This document shows positions 35,656-48,700 of a DNA stretch of 64,000 bases, piece after piece. The position numbers and the translations under genes were made by a program. The stretch lies in assembly GCA_964036665.1 (NCBI GenBank), contig OZ038526.1:34658001-34722000 (forward strand). Direction: 5' to 3'. Every line of letters begins with the position of its first letter. Position 1 is the stretch's first letter. The notes beneath the pieces are model-generated. The model was not told where the DNA came from. It saw only the letters and a list, made by a program, of their open reading frames with translations, and did no database searches. Source of the stretch: Gordius sp. MW1 (lineage: Eukaryota > Nematomorpha > Gordioida > Gordea > Gordiidae).

Positions 35656-36290
35656 CAATGATGTTTTTTTATATGTAACAATTGTAAACAATAAAAAAAT
35701 ATTTTAAACAATATGTGTTGGTTATATTGTTATTTTAGTAGTTTAATATCTTTCAATCAAAGGTTTATTAAGTTTAAATACAAAACATTACAAAAGCACA
35801 TGGAACTTGTTGCAATAAAGATATTTTTTATATGTCAAAATTGTAAACAATAGAAAAAGCATTTTAAACAATGTGTGTGGTCAAAATTTTGTTAATTTAG
35901 GAGTTTAATATCTTTCAATCAAAAGTTTATTAAGTTTAAATACAAAACATTACAAAAGCACATGGATCTTGTTGCAATAATGATATTTTTTATATGTCAA
36001 AATTGTAAACAATAGAAAAAGCATTTTAAATAATGTGTGTGGTCATAATTTTTTTAATTTAGGAGTTTAATATCTTTCAATCAAAGGTTTATTAAGTTTA
36101 AATACAAAACATTACAAAAGCACATGGATCTTGTTGCAATAATGATATTTTTTTATATGTCAAAATTGTAACAATAGAAAAAGCATTTTAAACAATGTGT
36201 GTGGTCATAATTTTGTTAATTTAGGAGTTTAATTTCTTTTAATCAAAGGTTTATTAAGTTTAAATACAAAATAATACAAAGGATAAAATA
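35635..36290 (+). repeat. 162-bp tandem repeat array inside the transposon
   Basis: The landmark TCTTT(C/T)AATCAAA recurs at about 35,749, 35,911, 36,073 and 36,234 (periods of 162, 162 and 161). The first unit begins in the transposase relic: its GGAGCCTGCTGCAACAATGA corresponds to the later GGATCTTGTTGCAATAATGA. Confidence 0.88.
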
Positions 36291-36689
36291 GCCTCGCTTA
36301 GGGATAAGAATAGCCCCGGGCATTTTTCGAATTTATACAAGTTGTCTTTTTTTTGAAACCTTATTACTAAAAATCTATTATCTGTGTTGCTATAATTTTT
36401 TTCCCCTTTATAAACACTGCTGACAAGAACATTTTTCTGAAAAAAGTTTATGAAAATAGGTTAATATGTTTTGTCCAGGCCTCTTTGAAATTTTATGGAC
36501 ACGATAGCCCCGGTCTCCCCTACGCCGCAAGTCCATTATAATTCAATTTTCTTTTCATTACTCTCTATTTATAATTTTTTATGCCTAATATTTTAAATAT
36601 TTTATTGTATTAAAAAAAGCCTTACTAAGCACGTGACTAGACACAATACGTACATACATACATCCATATGTTATTTTAAAAATAAGGAA

Positions 36690-36780
36690 GAGAGGATCCT
36701 GGAACAAGTGGTGAATCGGGTTGAAAATTTAAAAACGCTTTCGGGTTCGGGTTGAAAAAAAGTAACTTTGCAGGCCTTTA
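36690..36780 (-). repeat. Fragment of the 45,965-47,023 element end
   Basis: GGGTTGAAAAAAAGTAACTT, CTTTCGGGTTCGGGTTG and TTGCAGG are the reverse complement of the left end of the 1,059-bp element in POLR1B intron 16. Confidence 0.6.
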
Positions 36781-36959
36781 TGCCTTTTCCTATATTTTTT
36801 TACATCATAAACGATTGACCCAAAATTTTTCATAAATGTTTTATTAATTCATAGTAATTATTTAGCTAATAAAGGACTACGCCAAAGCAACGCTTGGCCG
36901 GGCACAACTAGTCATTATTAAATATCAAAGCCAAAATTAATATTACGCGTATTATTTTT

Positions 36960-37510
36960 AATTATTAATATAGGAGGGGGGGGGGGTGGTAGATGTATTG
37001 AACAGAAGTTATTAATTGAGGGAGGAGGGTTGGATATATAATTTAAAAGGAATAATAAAATAAAATGGGCGAACTAACCAAAAATGTTAAGTTTAATAGC
37101 AATTAACAAAGCATTGTTAAAATTAATTTAAAACACTTAAATCTCAAGTTTGCCTCTAATTTAATAAGCTCGTTATAGTTATAAATTAAAAAAATAATCA
37201 CTTATCAAGAATATCGTTTTATATTTAATTTTTATAATTTCCTCTTCTTTAGGGTATTTTCGCTTTTCTCATATTAACAACCTTTGACACCCATTAGTTA
37301 AAAAAACCAAAGTATGACCTTTTCCCCTAAAAAAAATTAGTAATGAATAATTCAATTGGTTAATAACGATAATTACTCTATGCCCTCCCCTACTAAGGCC
37401 TATACTTCTACTTATATGGTTCCCTGTGCCCCTACAAAGGCTACCTTTACTGATGTGGGTTCGAATTCGAATCACGGAGAGGGCAATTTTTTTTAATTAA
37501 ATGAAAAATT
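36960..37510. repeat. Fragments of block B and composite repeat
   Basis: The stretch 36,972-37,040 (poly-G, TAGATGTATTGAACAGAAGT, GGGAGGAGGGTTGG) is the reverse complement of block B near 16,600-16,660. The stretch 37,370-37,490 is a composite repeat unit with CTTATATGGTTCCCTGTGCC and a B-box-like GGGTTCGAATTC. Confidence 0.6.
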
Positions 37511-37543
37511 TGTATAAATTATTAATTAATCATTAGGCATTTA

Positions 37544-37706
37544 ATACCCCCTAGGGCATTCTCGCCCCTTCCCACCTTTCTCGCCCATAAATTGCATAGC
37601 AAATATGATATATTTATACGGAGTATAGATGAGTCGTCCCCCCTTCCCTTCCCCTCCTTCCCCTTCCCTTCCCCTCCTTCCCACGAGGGCCGAAGGCCCG
37701 AGTTTT
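37544..37706 (+). repeat. Dispersed repeat F5
   Basis: Fourth clear copy: CCCCTAGGGCATTCTCGCC, CATAAATTGCATAGCAAATA, ACGGAGTATAGATGAG, a duplicated TTCCCTTCCCCTCC tract and GAGGGCCGAAGGCCCGAG. Confidence 0.8.
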
Positions 37707-38039
37707 TATTAAAAACCTCTCAAAAACTAAATGAATCTGTTTGATATAAACACCATAAAAATGCAAAATAAACGAGTTCCTCCAAAGGACAGTGTACTTA
37801 GCCACGTTTTATAGTAAGGCAAAAATTTTGAAAGGATAATTTTTTCATTAATTCCCTTTTTTTGGTTTTAGGAAGGGAGGGGGCATAAGATTCACCTTCA
37901 CCCCCTCGTTTATATAATTCTGAAAACTCCCAAATCGCCATGTATATTAACTAATTTTACCAAACAATCCCACATCAATCAGCATATTCATTTTTTAATG
38001 AGATTTATCGTAAGTAATTTCATGTAATAAAAAACTCAT

Positions 38040-38045
38040 TTTATT
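38040..38045 (-). terminator. AATAAA polyadenylation signal of POLR1B
   Basis: On the minus strand AATAAA lies about 28 bp after the POLR1B stop codon (38,073-38,075). Well placed but very close to the stop, implying a short 3' UTR. Confidence 0.6.
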
Positions 38046-38072
38046 CAAAAAAAGAACCAGCAAACAAATCGT

Positions 38073-41000
38073 TTAACAAATGGACCGTACATCGAGTTCT
38101 AATTTGATATTTAACGCCAACAATTCGTAAAGTAAATATTTCAAGACATAAGGTATCCGGACAGTCACACATGCTCCACCGCATAACATGCATTTTTTAA
38201 TTCCACCACCAGTTAAAGTACTCGATCCATTTCTCTTATTAACACTTCCTCCCATAATTAAAAGTTCGTCCTCCTGTCTTTTGACGTGCGTGGGGGACAA
38301 TAGACTTTTGCATTTGATACATACTTCGGCTGAAAAGGGGTAAAAAAAATTAGACGAGTTTAGTAACAAATATTAGATGTTTATAAAGTATAAACATAGA
38401 CTAGATAGACTGCTCATGTCATATCTTCCACGTGGTAATGTGACAAATTTTCCTCCATTTTGAAAATAACAACTGGTGTATTTCAACTATGTCATTTTGA
38501 GCTATAACAGTCAATTTTCCTTCCTCACTAGTTTATAAATTTGAACGAACGTCAATAAATTAATATTATACAAAATATAAATGACGCTATATTATTAAAT
38601 AAACTTTCAACACAGTTTTTCCATTTTTAATTTTATTGTATTGTGTAAATGATATTTATTTTAGAACGCTGTTTTTGATATCTACCCTATTCATTATTTT
38701 TTTATTAACCTTTTTAAGATTATTTAATTTACGTAAATTATTAATATCTATATAATTGCCACTTTACCATGTTATCATTAAAATGGTGGAAAAAAGTACA
38801 CATTCTGTACGTTGATGAGCAGTCTATCTAGTCTATGCTTATAAATGGATCCTCAAAAATCTTATGGAATTTGGCAGTTTTGGCAACCAAAAAAGCAGGA
38901 GCCAATTATTTTAAGGCATTTTTGAGGGATAAAGAATTTACAGCGGTTTTTAAATTTTTTTGTCGATTTCTATAATTTGAAATAAAATTAACTCAAATTT
39001 TTATTTGACCAATGCAAAATATAAATTTTTCTTTAATTTTACCATAACAAACATCGGAACAATGTAGCAAACGATCTTGTAGTAAAAAGGAAGCTCCATG
39101 AGCTATGAGGGCATCCCGTTCCATCTCCCCACACCTTATACCACCCGCCCGCTTTCTACCTTTCAAGGGTTGATGCGTCAGATTATCCACCGGACCAGTG
39201 GTTCGAACCTGGGTCATGACAAAAAATAATTTATAATATATATAGGTAAGTAAAATTTTAATTTATCCTTGCCCATACTTAACATAAATTTTTCTTGGAA
39301 CTTTTAAGGGATATTAACTTAGTATAAATTTTTGATGGTAAAAATTAAATTTCAGCAAAATGAAAAGAGTCTAATTTATTAATAAATGTCCCTAAGATGG
39401 CGGACTTTACGCTTACTCAAAAATTATAGGTCTATAATTTACGTGAACCCCTTACCCTTGTCAAAATTCGTCCCACTATTAGATTTAAATATAGAGGTAA
39501 AACAAAAAATTAAAATTAAGAACATCTAGATAAAACTTTAATTTACGAGAATGCGGTGGCAATGTAGTCTCAAAAAAGGTTAAAACGGGCATTTTTCAAC
39601 CTTCAACCTCGTTTATCTAAAAAACTAGAAGTTTTGAAAAAATACATATTATAATTCAGCGCAAAATTCTCTGTCAGAATTATAAGTCCGATTGCAGGAT
39701 GGTTTTTTTTCGCCAGTCCATAGTTTTATAGGTCTAAGGAAATTATATACATATTTTTTTTGTTCTTCAGAATTATGACAAACTTACTTGATACTTATCG
39801 GCAACCATGTGTCTTAAACGTTGATAATATATCACACCAAAAAATATGTCAACTTCAAGCATGCGGCCATTATTGCCCGAATACATGATTTCGGTTCCAT
39901 AATAATCGTATCCAGCTATTCATTAAAAAAATTATAAATATTTAGTTAAAAAAAGATGTTGAATGAATTAAATATGAAAGGCATATATGCATTAGTATGT
40001 AAAGAAAATAAAATTAATGATATTGAATATGTAAGAAAGGATTATAATTGGTAAATATATATTTTTATTAAGACCTGGGGAGGGGACTTCATAAAAACCA
40101 TACATAAAAACAACAACGGTGTTGTGGGTATTAAAACATCTCATTCTACTAACTCGGCTTTGGCTTACAATATTAAAACATATAATTATAGAAATAATAT
40201 AATCTTTATATAATGATATACAATAAAAGGTTATACTAAATTAATCTCTTTTTTTCATGTATTCACTTTCACATATATGACAAGATGAATAAAATTTTTT
40301 TGTATTATAAAACAAAAAAGTAAATTTAATTTAAAAGTATATTTTATTATGTCCAGAAATAATAATGGAAAACTTACATTTAGCTAATAACTCTCCAAAA
40401 TATTTAGAAGCCTGAGTCTTTTCGTCGAACTTAAAAGGCGTTGCATCGTATTTTTCCCCTAACAAAGCAGACGATTTCCCGGCCATGCATTCGATCATCA
40501 TACCTAAGGTAAAATTAAATTTAATTACTCCGTCCAAGTTTATTTATGGATTGTACAAATGAAATATTGTCAATTAAAACATTATCAAAAACAACAACAA
40601 TTTTTAAAAATCAAGTAATGTTAATGGCTAAACTTTAATTTTCAATAACGAACAATTAAAATATTAGATTTGTCTCAATGTAATTTCTAAACTATTTTAT
40701 AATAAATTATTCGTAAAAGCTCTAATATGTTTTCGTCATAACAAATTTGACAACCCTTAGGGGTAGTAAATATTAGCTAACCCATACTGTTTTAAAAAAT
40801 TAATAAAATTTCACTCAAAGCGCACAAACCTAAAAGCTATTTTACAAATATTGAAATCAACAAAAAACTTAGTTCCCAAAACAATACTTTAAAAGTCTAA
40901 ACCGTTGCAATCTAAAACTACTACAGGGCTGCTCATAAAATATCAAAAAAATCGTTTTAGCAAGCCTGAATAAAAAATTATGAGATTTTGGGAAAATATA

Positions 41001-42728
41001 TCCTAGAAATTTAACTCAAAAAGATCATAATTACCTATAGTCATACGAGAGGGAAATCCGTGGGGGTTAAAAATGATATCGGGCACTAAACCAGACTCGG
41101 TGAAGGGCATATTCTCTTGCGCCAACTTGTAGCTACATATCCCCTTCTGACCTTGCCTGCTCGCAAATTTATCCCCTATCGTAGCGTTTCTCTAATAGAA
41201 AAGATTGTTTAAGAGTAAAATAATGATTTCAATTCTAACATAAGCTCATTGAATTTTGGTAAATTGCAATAAATTTTTATAGTTCAAAGAATAAATTTAT
41301 TTTTTAAATGAAGCCTAATTCACCTCAAAGATTGCAATTGAATTAAATTTAAGCGTTTTTTAACTAATCTGTAATGCTCAAAACCCGACATTTTATAAAA
41401 TTAATTTTTCTTAAAACAATGGGAAGTATCTTATGTAATTAGATCTTAATAGTCTATCTTAAAACTTTCAGTAATGAAATTGAAGAGAAATTAATTAGAA
41501 AATTAAATATAGCCGTATACAGGACATCAAAGTTACAAACAAATGTAAAATATAAATAAAACTTAAGGTGGATTCCTTTAAAATATTTATACTGAGGTAA
41601 TTTCAATGTCATTCAATTAGAACATAGACTTAAACCACTATAATTCAAAAGACCTTTAAAAACATGAATAGCGCTAATCAAGATATAACAAACATGATAT
41701 TAAATTCTTTATCAGCTAAAGGTCATGTTTGTGCCATTAAAAAATAAACCGACACGACTTTTAAAGGTCCAATTTTCGGTAAAAAAACTTAAGCTTACCC
41801 TCATTCTGAGGTATATTAGCGCTTTCCTAAGTCCTGGAAGGCCTTCGTCATCGCCTATAAGGTATACCTAGGGATATTAAAACGAATAGAACAGCGCTTT
41901 TAGATTTATTTATTTTTTATCTTTCATTTGTTGCCCGGGCCCTATACAGTAAAAAAAATTATTTAAACTTATTAAAAGTGTTAGCCATCTAGCTTAGTGG
42001 TGGGGAAACCTGAGGTTTTATAACCCTTAACCTCAAGGTTAGGTTTGACAACCTGAGGTTGTCAATCAACCTTAACCTAAACCTCACCTCAGGTTGACCT
42101 GAGGTCCACCTGACTAAGGTTTTCCCCACCACTAATCTAGCTTATAAAGTGTATTGATGCAGTGTATTGAACTGTTATTTCATTTTGACCTAAAATTGTA
42201 ATTTGAATTTAAGGGGGAATGAATTAATACCTACCAAATTCTGGAAAAAATGCTTGAATTTGAGATTTTTCACTTTAATAATCCGCTGGTTAGATTTGAA
42301 TAAATATTTGGATGGCAAATAGCATCATGGGAATCCCAATTTAAGATTAATAAATAAAACTTGCTCTCAAGTTTAATAGAATACTATTAAAAATTTTATA
42401 AAATGTTGTTTCAGCCTTAGAAGGCTAAATTGCCGAATTAATCTCCTTATTTGATCTAAAGGTTATAATTTATACTACTATTATAACAACGACCCCCCCC
42501 CCATTAATGTAACAAATTATTTTAACGGCTCGGGGCTGTTAAAACCAAAAAATGCGTGGGCGCAATTCAGATTTCGTCATTAAAGACAAATTGAGAGGGG
42601 AAAAGCCATTTTACCAACATACCACCAAGATTATTTACCTGATCTACCACAAAACTTTCACTGCCTTTGTATCGGACTACGTGGCACAGCCCGGTCAAGA
42701 TGTTGATGTAGCTGTAATACGGAGTTCC
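38073..42728 (-). CDS. POLR1B: POLR1B exons 18-24 (active-site and C-terminal clamp region)
   Basis: Exon 18 (42,639-42,728) encodes [13 protein letters not shown] and lies antisense to a misleading 62-codon plus-strand frame. Exon 19 is 69 nt (an alternative acceptor at 41,854/41,855 would break phase). Exon 20: [20 protein letters not shown] and [12 protein letters not shown]. Exon 21: [20 protein letters not shown] and [13 protein letters not shown]. Exon 22: [13 protein letters not shown] and [14 protein letters not shown]. Exon 23: [33 protein letters not shown]. Exon 24: C-X2-C zinc ribbon halves CIKC and CMLC, then [18 protein letters not shown], stop at 38,073-38,075. Confidence 0.95.
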
Positions 42729-45700
42729 CTAAACGAATAGCGCAAGAGCGGAGTTAGTTTAAAAATTTTATTCCAATAGTTTCATTAAAAAAATAGTACG
42801 TGTGTATTAGAAAGGATATTAGTTTAAAAATGGAAATCTCATAATAATAGAATTATAGTTATAAAAAAGTAAAATGACATATAGTTGGTACCGTTTTTTC
42901 ATTAGAAAAAAACTGAGGTCGTGGTCAAGAGACATAGGCGTAGCCAAAGGGTGGCAGGAAGGGGCGGCTGCCCTCTATATATCCAAAAATTTCAAAATTT
43001 AATATAAGTATGGTTAAATTTACGAAGAAATTATCATTTTGCCCGTTACTAAATCATTATTGCTCCTCTTTAAATCCAATCCTGGCTACGCCCATGCACA
43101 GAGAACTTCAAAGTCATTTGGAACCCAGATCGACATAAAACAACGGGACTAATGTCCACAAGATGTTTAGAGTTGAACTGAGCTGCACTAATTTTAACTA
43201 AATTTATTTGCGTTTTTAAAAATTTTAGTTTTTAATGAAAGGTTTGCGGTATTCAGATGATTTTACGTGCAAAACAGTTTTTCCCCCAAGTTTTTGTATA
43301 TTTTACAAGTTTGTTAATTAGGCTATATTGTAAAATCACGTATTTTGGTCTAAAAACAACGGAATGTATATAATTTATTTTTGAAGAAATAAATTTTACA
43401 ATAGGGGGTTCCGTGCAACCTATATAATCATTGTATTTTAATGTTATTACTTATTCTTGATTTTTTTATAAGGCAGGGGGAGAGCGTCTAAATACAACTT
43501 TTACAAATAAATACAAAACTATAATTACGAGGCTATTCAATTTTGTCCAAAATTGGGTTGAACAAAATATTTTAATACACTTCCAATCTGCAGGATAAAA
43601 ATATCTTGTGTGCTGCAAGCTCAGAAACAGCTTTTTAAATGGCAGAATGATAATACATAAAAATGCAATATACCTATATTATCAAGAATTAACTTTAAAA
43701 CACTCTTTTCTCACAATAAAATTAGCATTATATGCGATTGTTTAAGTAAATCCATATATAATGCAACTGGGCCATTTCAACGAATTACCTCAACTGCTTA
43801 GAATATCTTCAAAATGGAAAAACAATTTTCGGACTAAAGGCAAATATTTATTTGCGTCAAAAAATTAATAGAGCTTTCCCAGACATCGGGCCATTACTCC
43901 ATGAAGAATAAGAAGAATTGTTTTTTATCCTTTACTAAATTACTTTTTCATACCTTATTTTAATCTTCTAAAGGAAATAGAATAATCGAAAGAGAACAAC
44001 TTATAAAAACCTTGATTCGATTCGACAAAAAATTAACAATTCGCTGGCAAGTCTCTATCCCTACTTTCTAATGTTGTTAAAGATTTGGGTTTGGTTAAGC
44101 CGATCTTTGGTTCAACTAAGAGTAACGGCCAACCTAACCAAAACACACCAAAATCTTAGGTCTGTTTTTCAAATTTCAACCAAGCTCAGAGATCGACCAA
44201 GAAAAACAGACCAAAAACATTTAATTTGTTTTAGTTTGATCGACTTACTAAGACTAGGCCGACTAACGTAAACAGACAAAAATCCTTTGGTGTATTTTTC
44301 AAATTTCGAATAAGCCTAAAAGGTCGACTAAACAAAACCCAGGTCATTTTACAGCACTACCACTTATATTACAGGTCAACTAAATGTTAAGAGAAAAGAC
44401 TAATTCAGAAATCAGGGTTTGCAAAAAAATGTAAAATACGCCGGCTGGTCTCCTTCCCTACTTGCAGTGTTGTAAAGACCTAGTTTTGTTTAATCGACCT
44501 TTTGTTCAACAAAAACTAACGGCTGACCTAACAAATAGAGAACAAAATGTTCTAGTCCCTGTTTCAAATTTCGACTAAGCCCAGAGATCGGCTAAGAAAA
44601 ACAGACAAAATCCTTTTTTTTTTTTTTGAACTTTAACTAATACTAACGGCCGGACTTAACAAAAACAGACCAAAATCCTTTGGTCTGTTTGTCAAATTTC
44701 GACTATGGCAAAAGGTCGATTAAGAAAAAAAGACCAAAAACCTATAAACCGTTTTTGTTCAGTCGTCAACTAAGACTAACGGCCGGACTTAACAAAAACA
44801 CCCCAAAATCCTGAGGTCTATTCTTCAAATTTCGACTAAGCCCATAAGATCGACTAACACCATAGACTAGATAGACTGCTCATCAACGCACAAAATGTGT
44901 ACCCTTTTTTCCACCATTTTGAAACGAGGATTGTAACGTTGTGAGCATATAGAAATTAGTAATTTTCGCAAATTAAATAATTTTAAAAAGGTAAATAAAA
45001 AAATATTAAAGTGGGTAGATATCAAAAACAGCATTTTAAAATAAATATCATTTAAAAAATACATAAAAATTAAAAAATGTAAAAACTGCGATTAAAGTTT
45101 GTTTAATAATTATATAGTGCCATCAATATTTTGTATAATATTAATTTATTGACGTCTTTTTAATTTATAAACTAATGAGGAAGGTAAATTGACTGTTATA
45201 GGGCAAAATTACAGGTTAAAATACACCAAATACACTCTTCAAAATGGAGGAAAATTAGACACACAATTACCCATATTCAACATATGGCATGAGCAGTCTA
45301 TAGTCTAAGACTAACACACCAAAGGTCGAATAAAACAAAACCCAGCCGTTTTTACAACACTACTACATACATGTTAAAAGAAAAATTACTTCAGAAATTA
45401 GAGCTCCAACGTGAGGCAACCCATCGGGATCAAGAGATGAACATTCCTCAGCAATAACGGAGGCAGGTTTATGCCGAGGATCCAAATGCGTAGGTTCGAA
45501 CCCAAAAATTAAGCAAGTGTGATCTCTTTTAGGTTTTAAGGCAGTGGCGGAGCCCGAATCGTTGGGTTTATCGAAACTTGAGGACGGCGCTATAACCTCA
45601 CTCAAATCTAATACCTCCGTTTTGTACACGAATCCATGGGCTAGGCCTCTTTGTTCGCTAGCCCTGTTTATAACCATGGCATCTTCCATATCGTAACCCT

Positions 45701-48700
45701 AAGGTGATATTCGTTTTTTTACAACAAGATGAAACTTATAAATGGGTGTCATGGAAAATTTCAAAACGATTTTGGGGTTTACGAAATACTAATGGACCCT
45801 CGGCTTTCCCTTCAAGCTCTTTAAGGCCTTAATGCTAAATAGATAAATAAATTCCTGAAATTATGATTTAAATTTGACTATTACTATTTTTACTTGATTC
45901 CTATATAATCTTAAAACGAGACAATCATTTAAAGCTAAGTGATTCTTTATAAAGGACTTAACATAGGAGCCCTGCAAAGTCACTTTTTTTCAACCCAAAT
46001 CCGACCCGAAAGCATTTAAATTTTTCCAACCCGAACCCGACCCGACCCGAATGCGTTTTAAATTTTTCAACCCGAACCCAAAAGCTTTTTGAATTTTTAA
46101 AAAAGTTAATATTGTAAAATTGATTTAAATGGTTTAAAAGGCAACAAAATATTATCTCCCAAAATAGGCGAAACGTTATATGTCTATCATTTTCAGGTTA
46201 CATGCTAAAAAGATAGGTAATATACACAATCAAATTAGTCTTTAATTAAAATTGCCTATAAATGGTCCTTATTATAGTATACTTTTAAGTTAATTACGGC
46301 ACTCCTAAATGTGGTTATTATTATTTTCTTAAAAAAACATTAACAAACCCGCAATTATTTCATTCAAATATAAAATTTAAAATGAGTCTGTCTGTGTTAC
46401 CAGGAAATTTTTATTCTAAGGCCAATAACGGTTGCGGCAATATTGTGCAAAAATGAAAGGATAAAATTTGATTATTTTTTTCAAAAACTCTAATTTTTTA
46501 AATCCGGTTTGTAAAATAATGTTTTTTATACATTTTAATTATTCGTTTAATAAATAATCATGATAAATTAATTTTATTCTAGTGTATATGTTAGGAGATA
46601 AACAAGTTAAGACATTAATATTTAAAAATGAAAAATGGGAGTTGAGAAATTAATTACATGTTTATCAATTTATAGCATCCATCAAGATATTCTACCTTTC
46701 TGAGTTCAAAATTGCGCAATTCCAAAAGTCAGATATAACTTAAAAGAAATAAATTATAAATGGATGAGATAAAGTAACCATACATTTCGATATTATTTAT
46801 AAAATATTATATATAATGGCATTAATTTAAAAGATACATCCATTATGTAATATAAAATTCATAACCTTCAACCCGACTCGGACCTGAGTTTAAAATTTTT
46901 CAACCCGAACCCGACCCGAAAGTTTTTTAAAATTTTCAACCCGAACCCAACCCGAAGGCATTTTAAAATTTTAAACCCGAACCTGACCCGACCTCGGGTT
47001 TCGGGTCACCCGTGCAGGGCTCTACTTAACATACAATCAGAAACTCATCTCATATATCAATTTATAAATAAGAAAGCTATTAAAACCCTAATAACAGATC
47101 TCTGATCATGGGCGTAGCCAGCATTAGAATTAGAGGGGGGGGGGCAATAATGATTTAGGGAAGGGCAAAATGATCATTTTTTTAAATTTTAGACATAATT
47201 TTAATAAAATTCAACAACTTTTTAAATTTAGAGGTGGGCAGCCGCCCCTCCTTGCCCCCCCCCCTGGCTACGCCCATGTCTCTGATCCAAACACAAAAGA
47301 TATATATGGTATCAAATTGTCATTAGAAAAAGCATGTTTTCCTATGTCACTCATACAGTGTAAGAAATGACCGCAACTATTGCATTTGTCCCCGACGGAT
47401 ACTCTTGAATCCAATTATCGGCATCTGCAGAAGCACACCTAATCATGGGAGCTTGAGGATTTTGGAGGCGATAAGATTTGTTTTCAGCCTTGAAGGGGAG
47501 GGAATAATGCGTAGTACCCATGGTTTGCTTACACATTTGACACTGGTATATGTTACGCGGGCTCTAAAAGGAAGCATTATAGAAACTTTATTTCGTTACA
47601 CTGTATAATAACAATATCCAGAACTAATATTAATAATGAAAATTTTAATAAAAATTACAGCACAGAATGGATAATTTAAAAGGAGCTAAATTAAAAAAAA
47701 ACGTTGAAAAAGTTATTGATGCGAAAATTTTATAAAAAAATGTTAGTATAATTGATGGGGCCCATTTTTTCCTATTAATAATATTAGGAGATAAGAATAT
47801 TTTGGAATAATATTAAAATACGTTTATCAATTGTACGTCTAAAACCCCTATTTTTTTATACATTAAAAATAAAGGAGAACGATAATAATTTTTAAGGCGG
47901 CCTTTGTTCAATTTTAACTATTTAATAACATAGGTGACAGAAATATTAGTTATTAGCCTTTTAATTATTAAAGAATGTGAAATGTATCCGAAAACCTTTA
48001 ATGCCAACTAATGACTCATTAGATAACCTGGTTAAAGTCTGAAAAGGGTATGAGATTGGCTGTTAAACTGAGGAATGCCGTTGGTGTAAGTTCCATATGA
48101 TTTGTCTGAGCCTATAAATAATAAATAATAACGTTTGATTCGATTAATAAAAAATTGTTTCAAAAAATTAAGCGTCAAGCAACACCATAAAGTCAAAAAT
48201 AAAAAAAAAAGTAAATACATTTAGAATCCCCCAAATTAATCAATACCTTTTTAAGTAAGCCGTTAAATTATTTCATGTTAATTTAAAACTGAGTAAAAAG
48301 GTGTTGAACCTAGGGCTAATAAATATTAATGCGCCTTCTATATCTTTATATTAAGAGAATAAAACGGATTGCGAATTAAGATAAAATTACATGTTAAAAA
48401 TCACGGGCCAAAACTATTAATAAGGTTACTTATGGCGCTAAGATTCATTTTTGTTATTTAATATGCATTTCCTAAAAGCTCCCTTCAATAATTGTTTAAA
48501 TCAACCCCACCACTTTTTAAACTAATAAACATTTAACTACTTAAAGCTTAATAAAGTTAACTAACACAGGTCTACAAGCAAAAACATCCCGCAATCGAAT
48601 TATTTTACGCTAAATTATAGTATGTTTTTAGTTTTTCCCACGTTGTCCAGATTTTGCGATAAATGAAGTTAAAGGTGTATCCTAAGATATTTTTAACGTT

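Larger units (their letters stand above)
34767..36520 (+). mobile_element. pogo/Tigger-type DNA transposon relic with TA target duplication
   Basis: Terminal inverted repeats GGAGACCGGGGCTATA (left) and ATAGCCCCGGTCTCCCC (right) bound 1,754 bp and are flanked by TA (34,765-34,766 and 36,521-36,522). The left end lacks about two terminal G residues relative to the right end. Interior copies of CGGGGCTAT and AGCCCCGGGC lie near both ends. It contains a broken transposase and a 162-bp tandem array. The TA target and the transposase type agree with the pogo branch of Tc1/mariner. Confidence 0.88.

Noticed and set aside
37614-38369. Extension of the POLR1B C-terminal exon frame upstream to 38,369 and a separate minus frame at 37,614-37,805
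   Set aside because: The first runs into the intron before the TTTTCAG acceptor at 38,330; the second lies in the F5 repeat and has no domain.
41854-41867. Alternative acceptor for POLR1B exon 19 at 41,854
   Set aside because: Using it would give 56 nt and break phase with exon 18, which ends on a complete codon; the acceptor at 41,867 keeps the frame.
42552-42740. 62-codon plus-strand frame with protein-like composition
   Set aside because: It is antisense to POLR1B exon 18 (42,639-42,728), whose minus-strand translation [13 protein letters not shown] fits the family and both splice sites.
47170-47608. Two plus-strand frames of 66-67 codons
   Set aside because: The first spans a MITE; the second is antisense to POLR1B exon 16.
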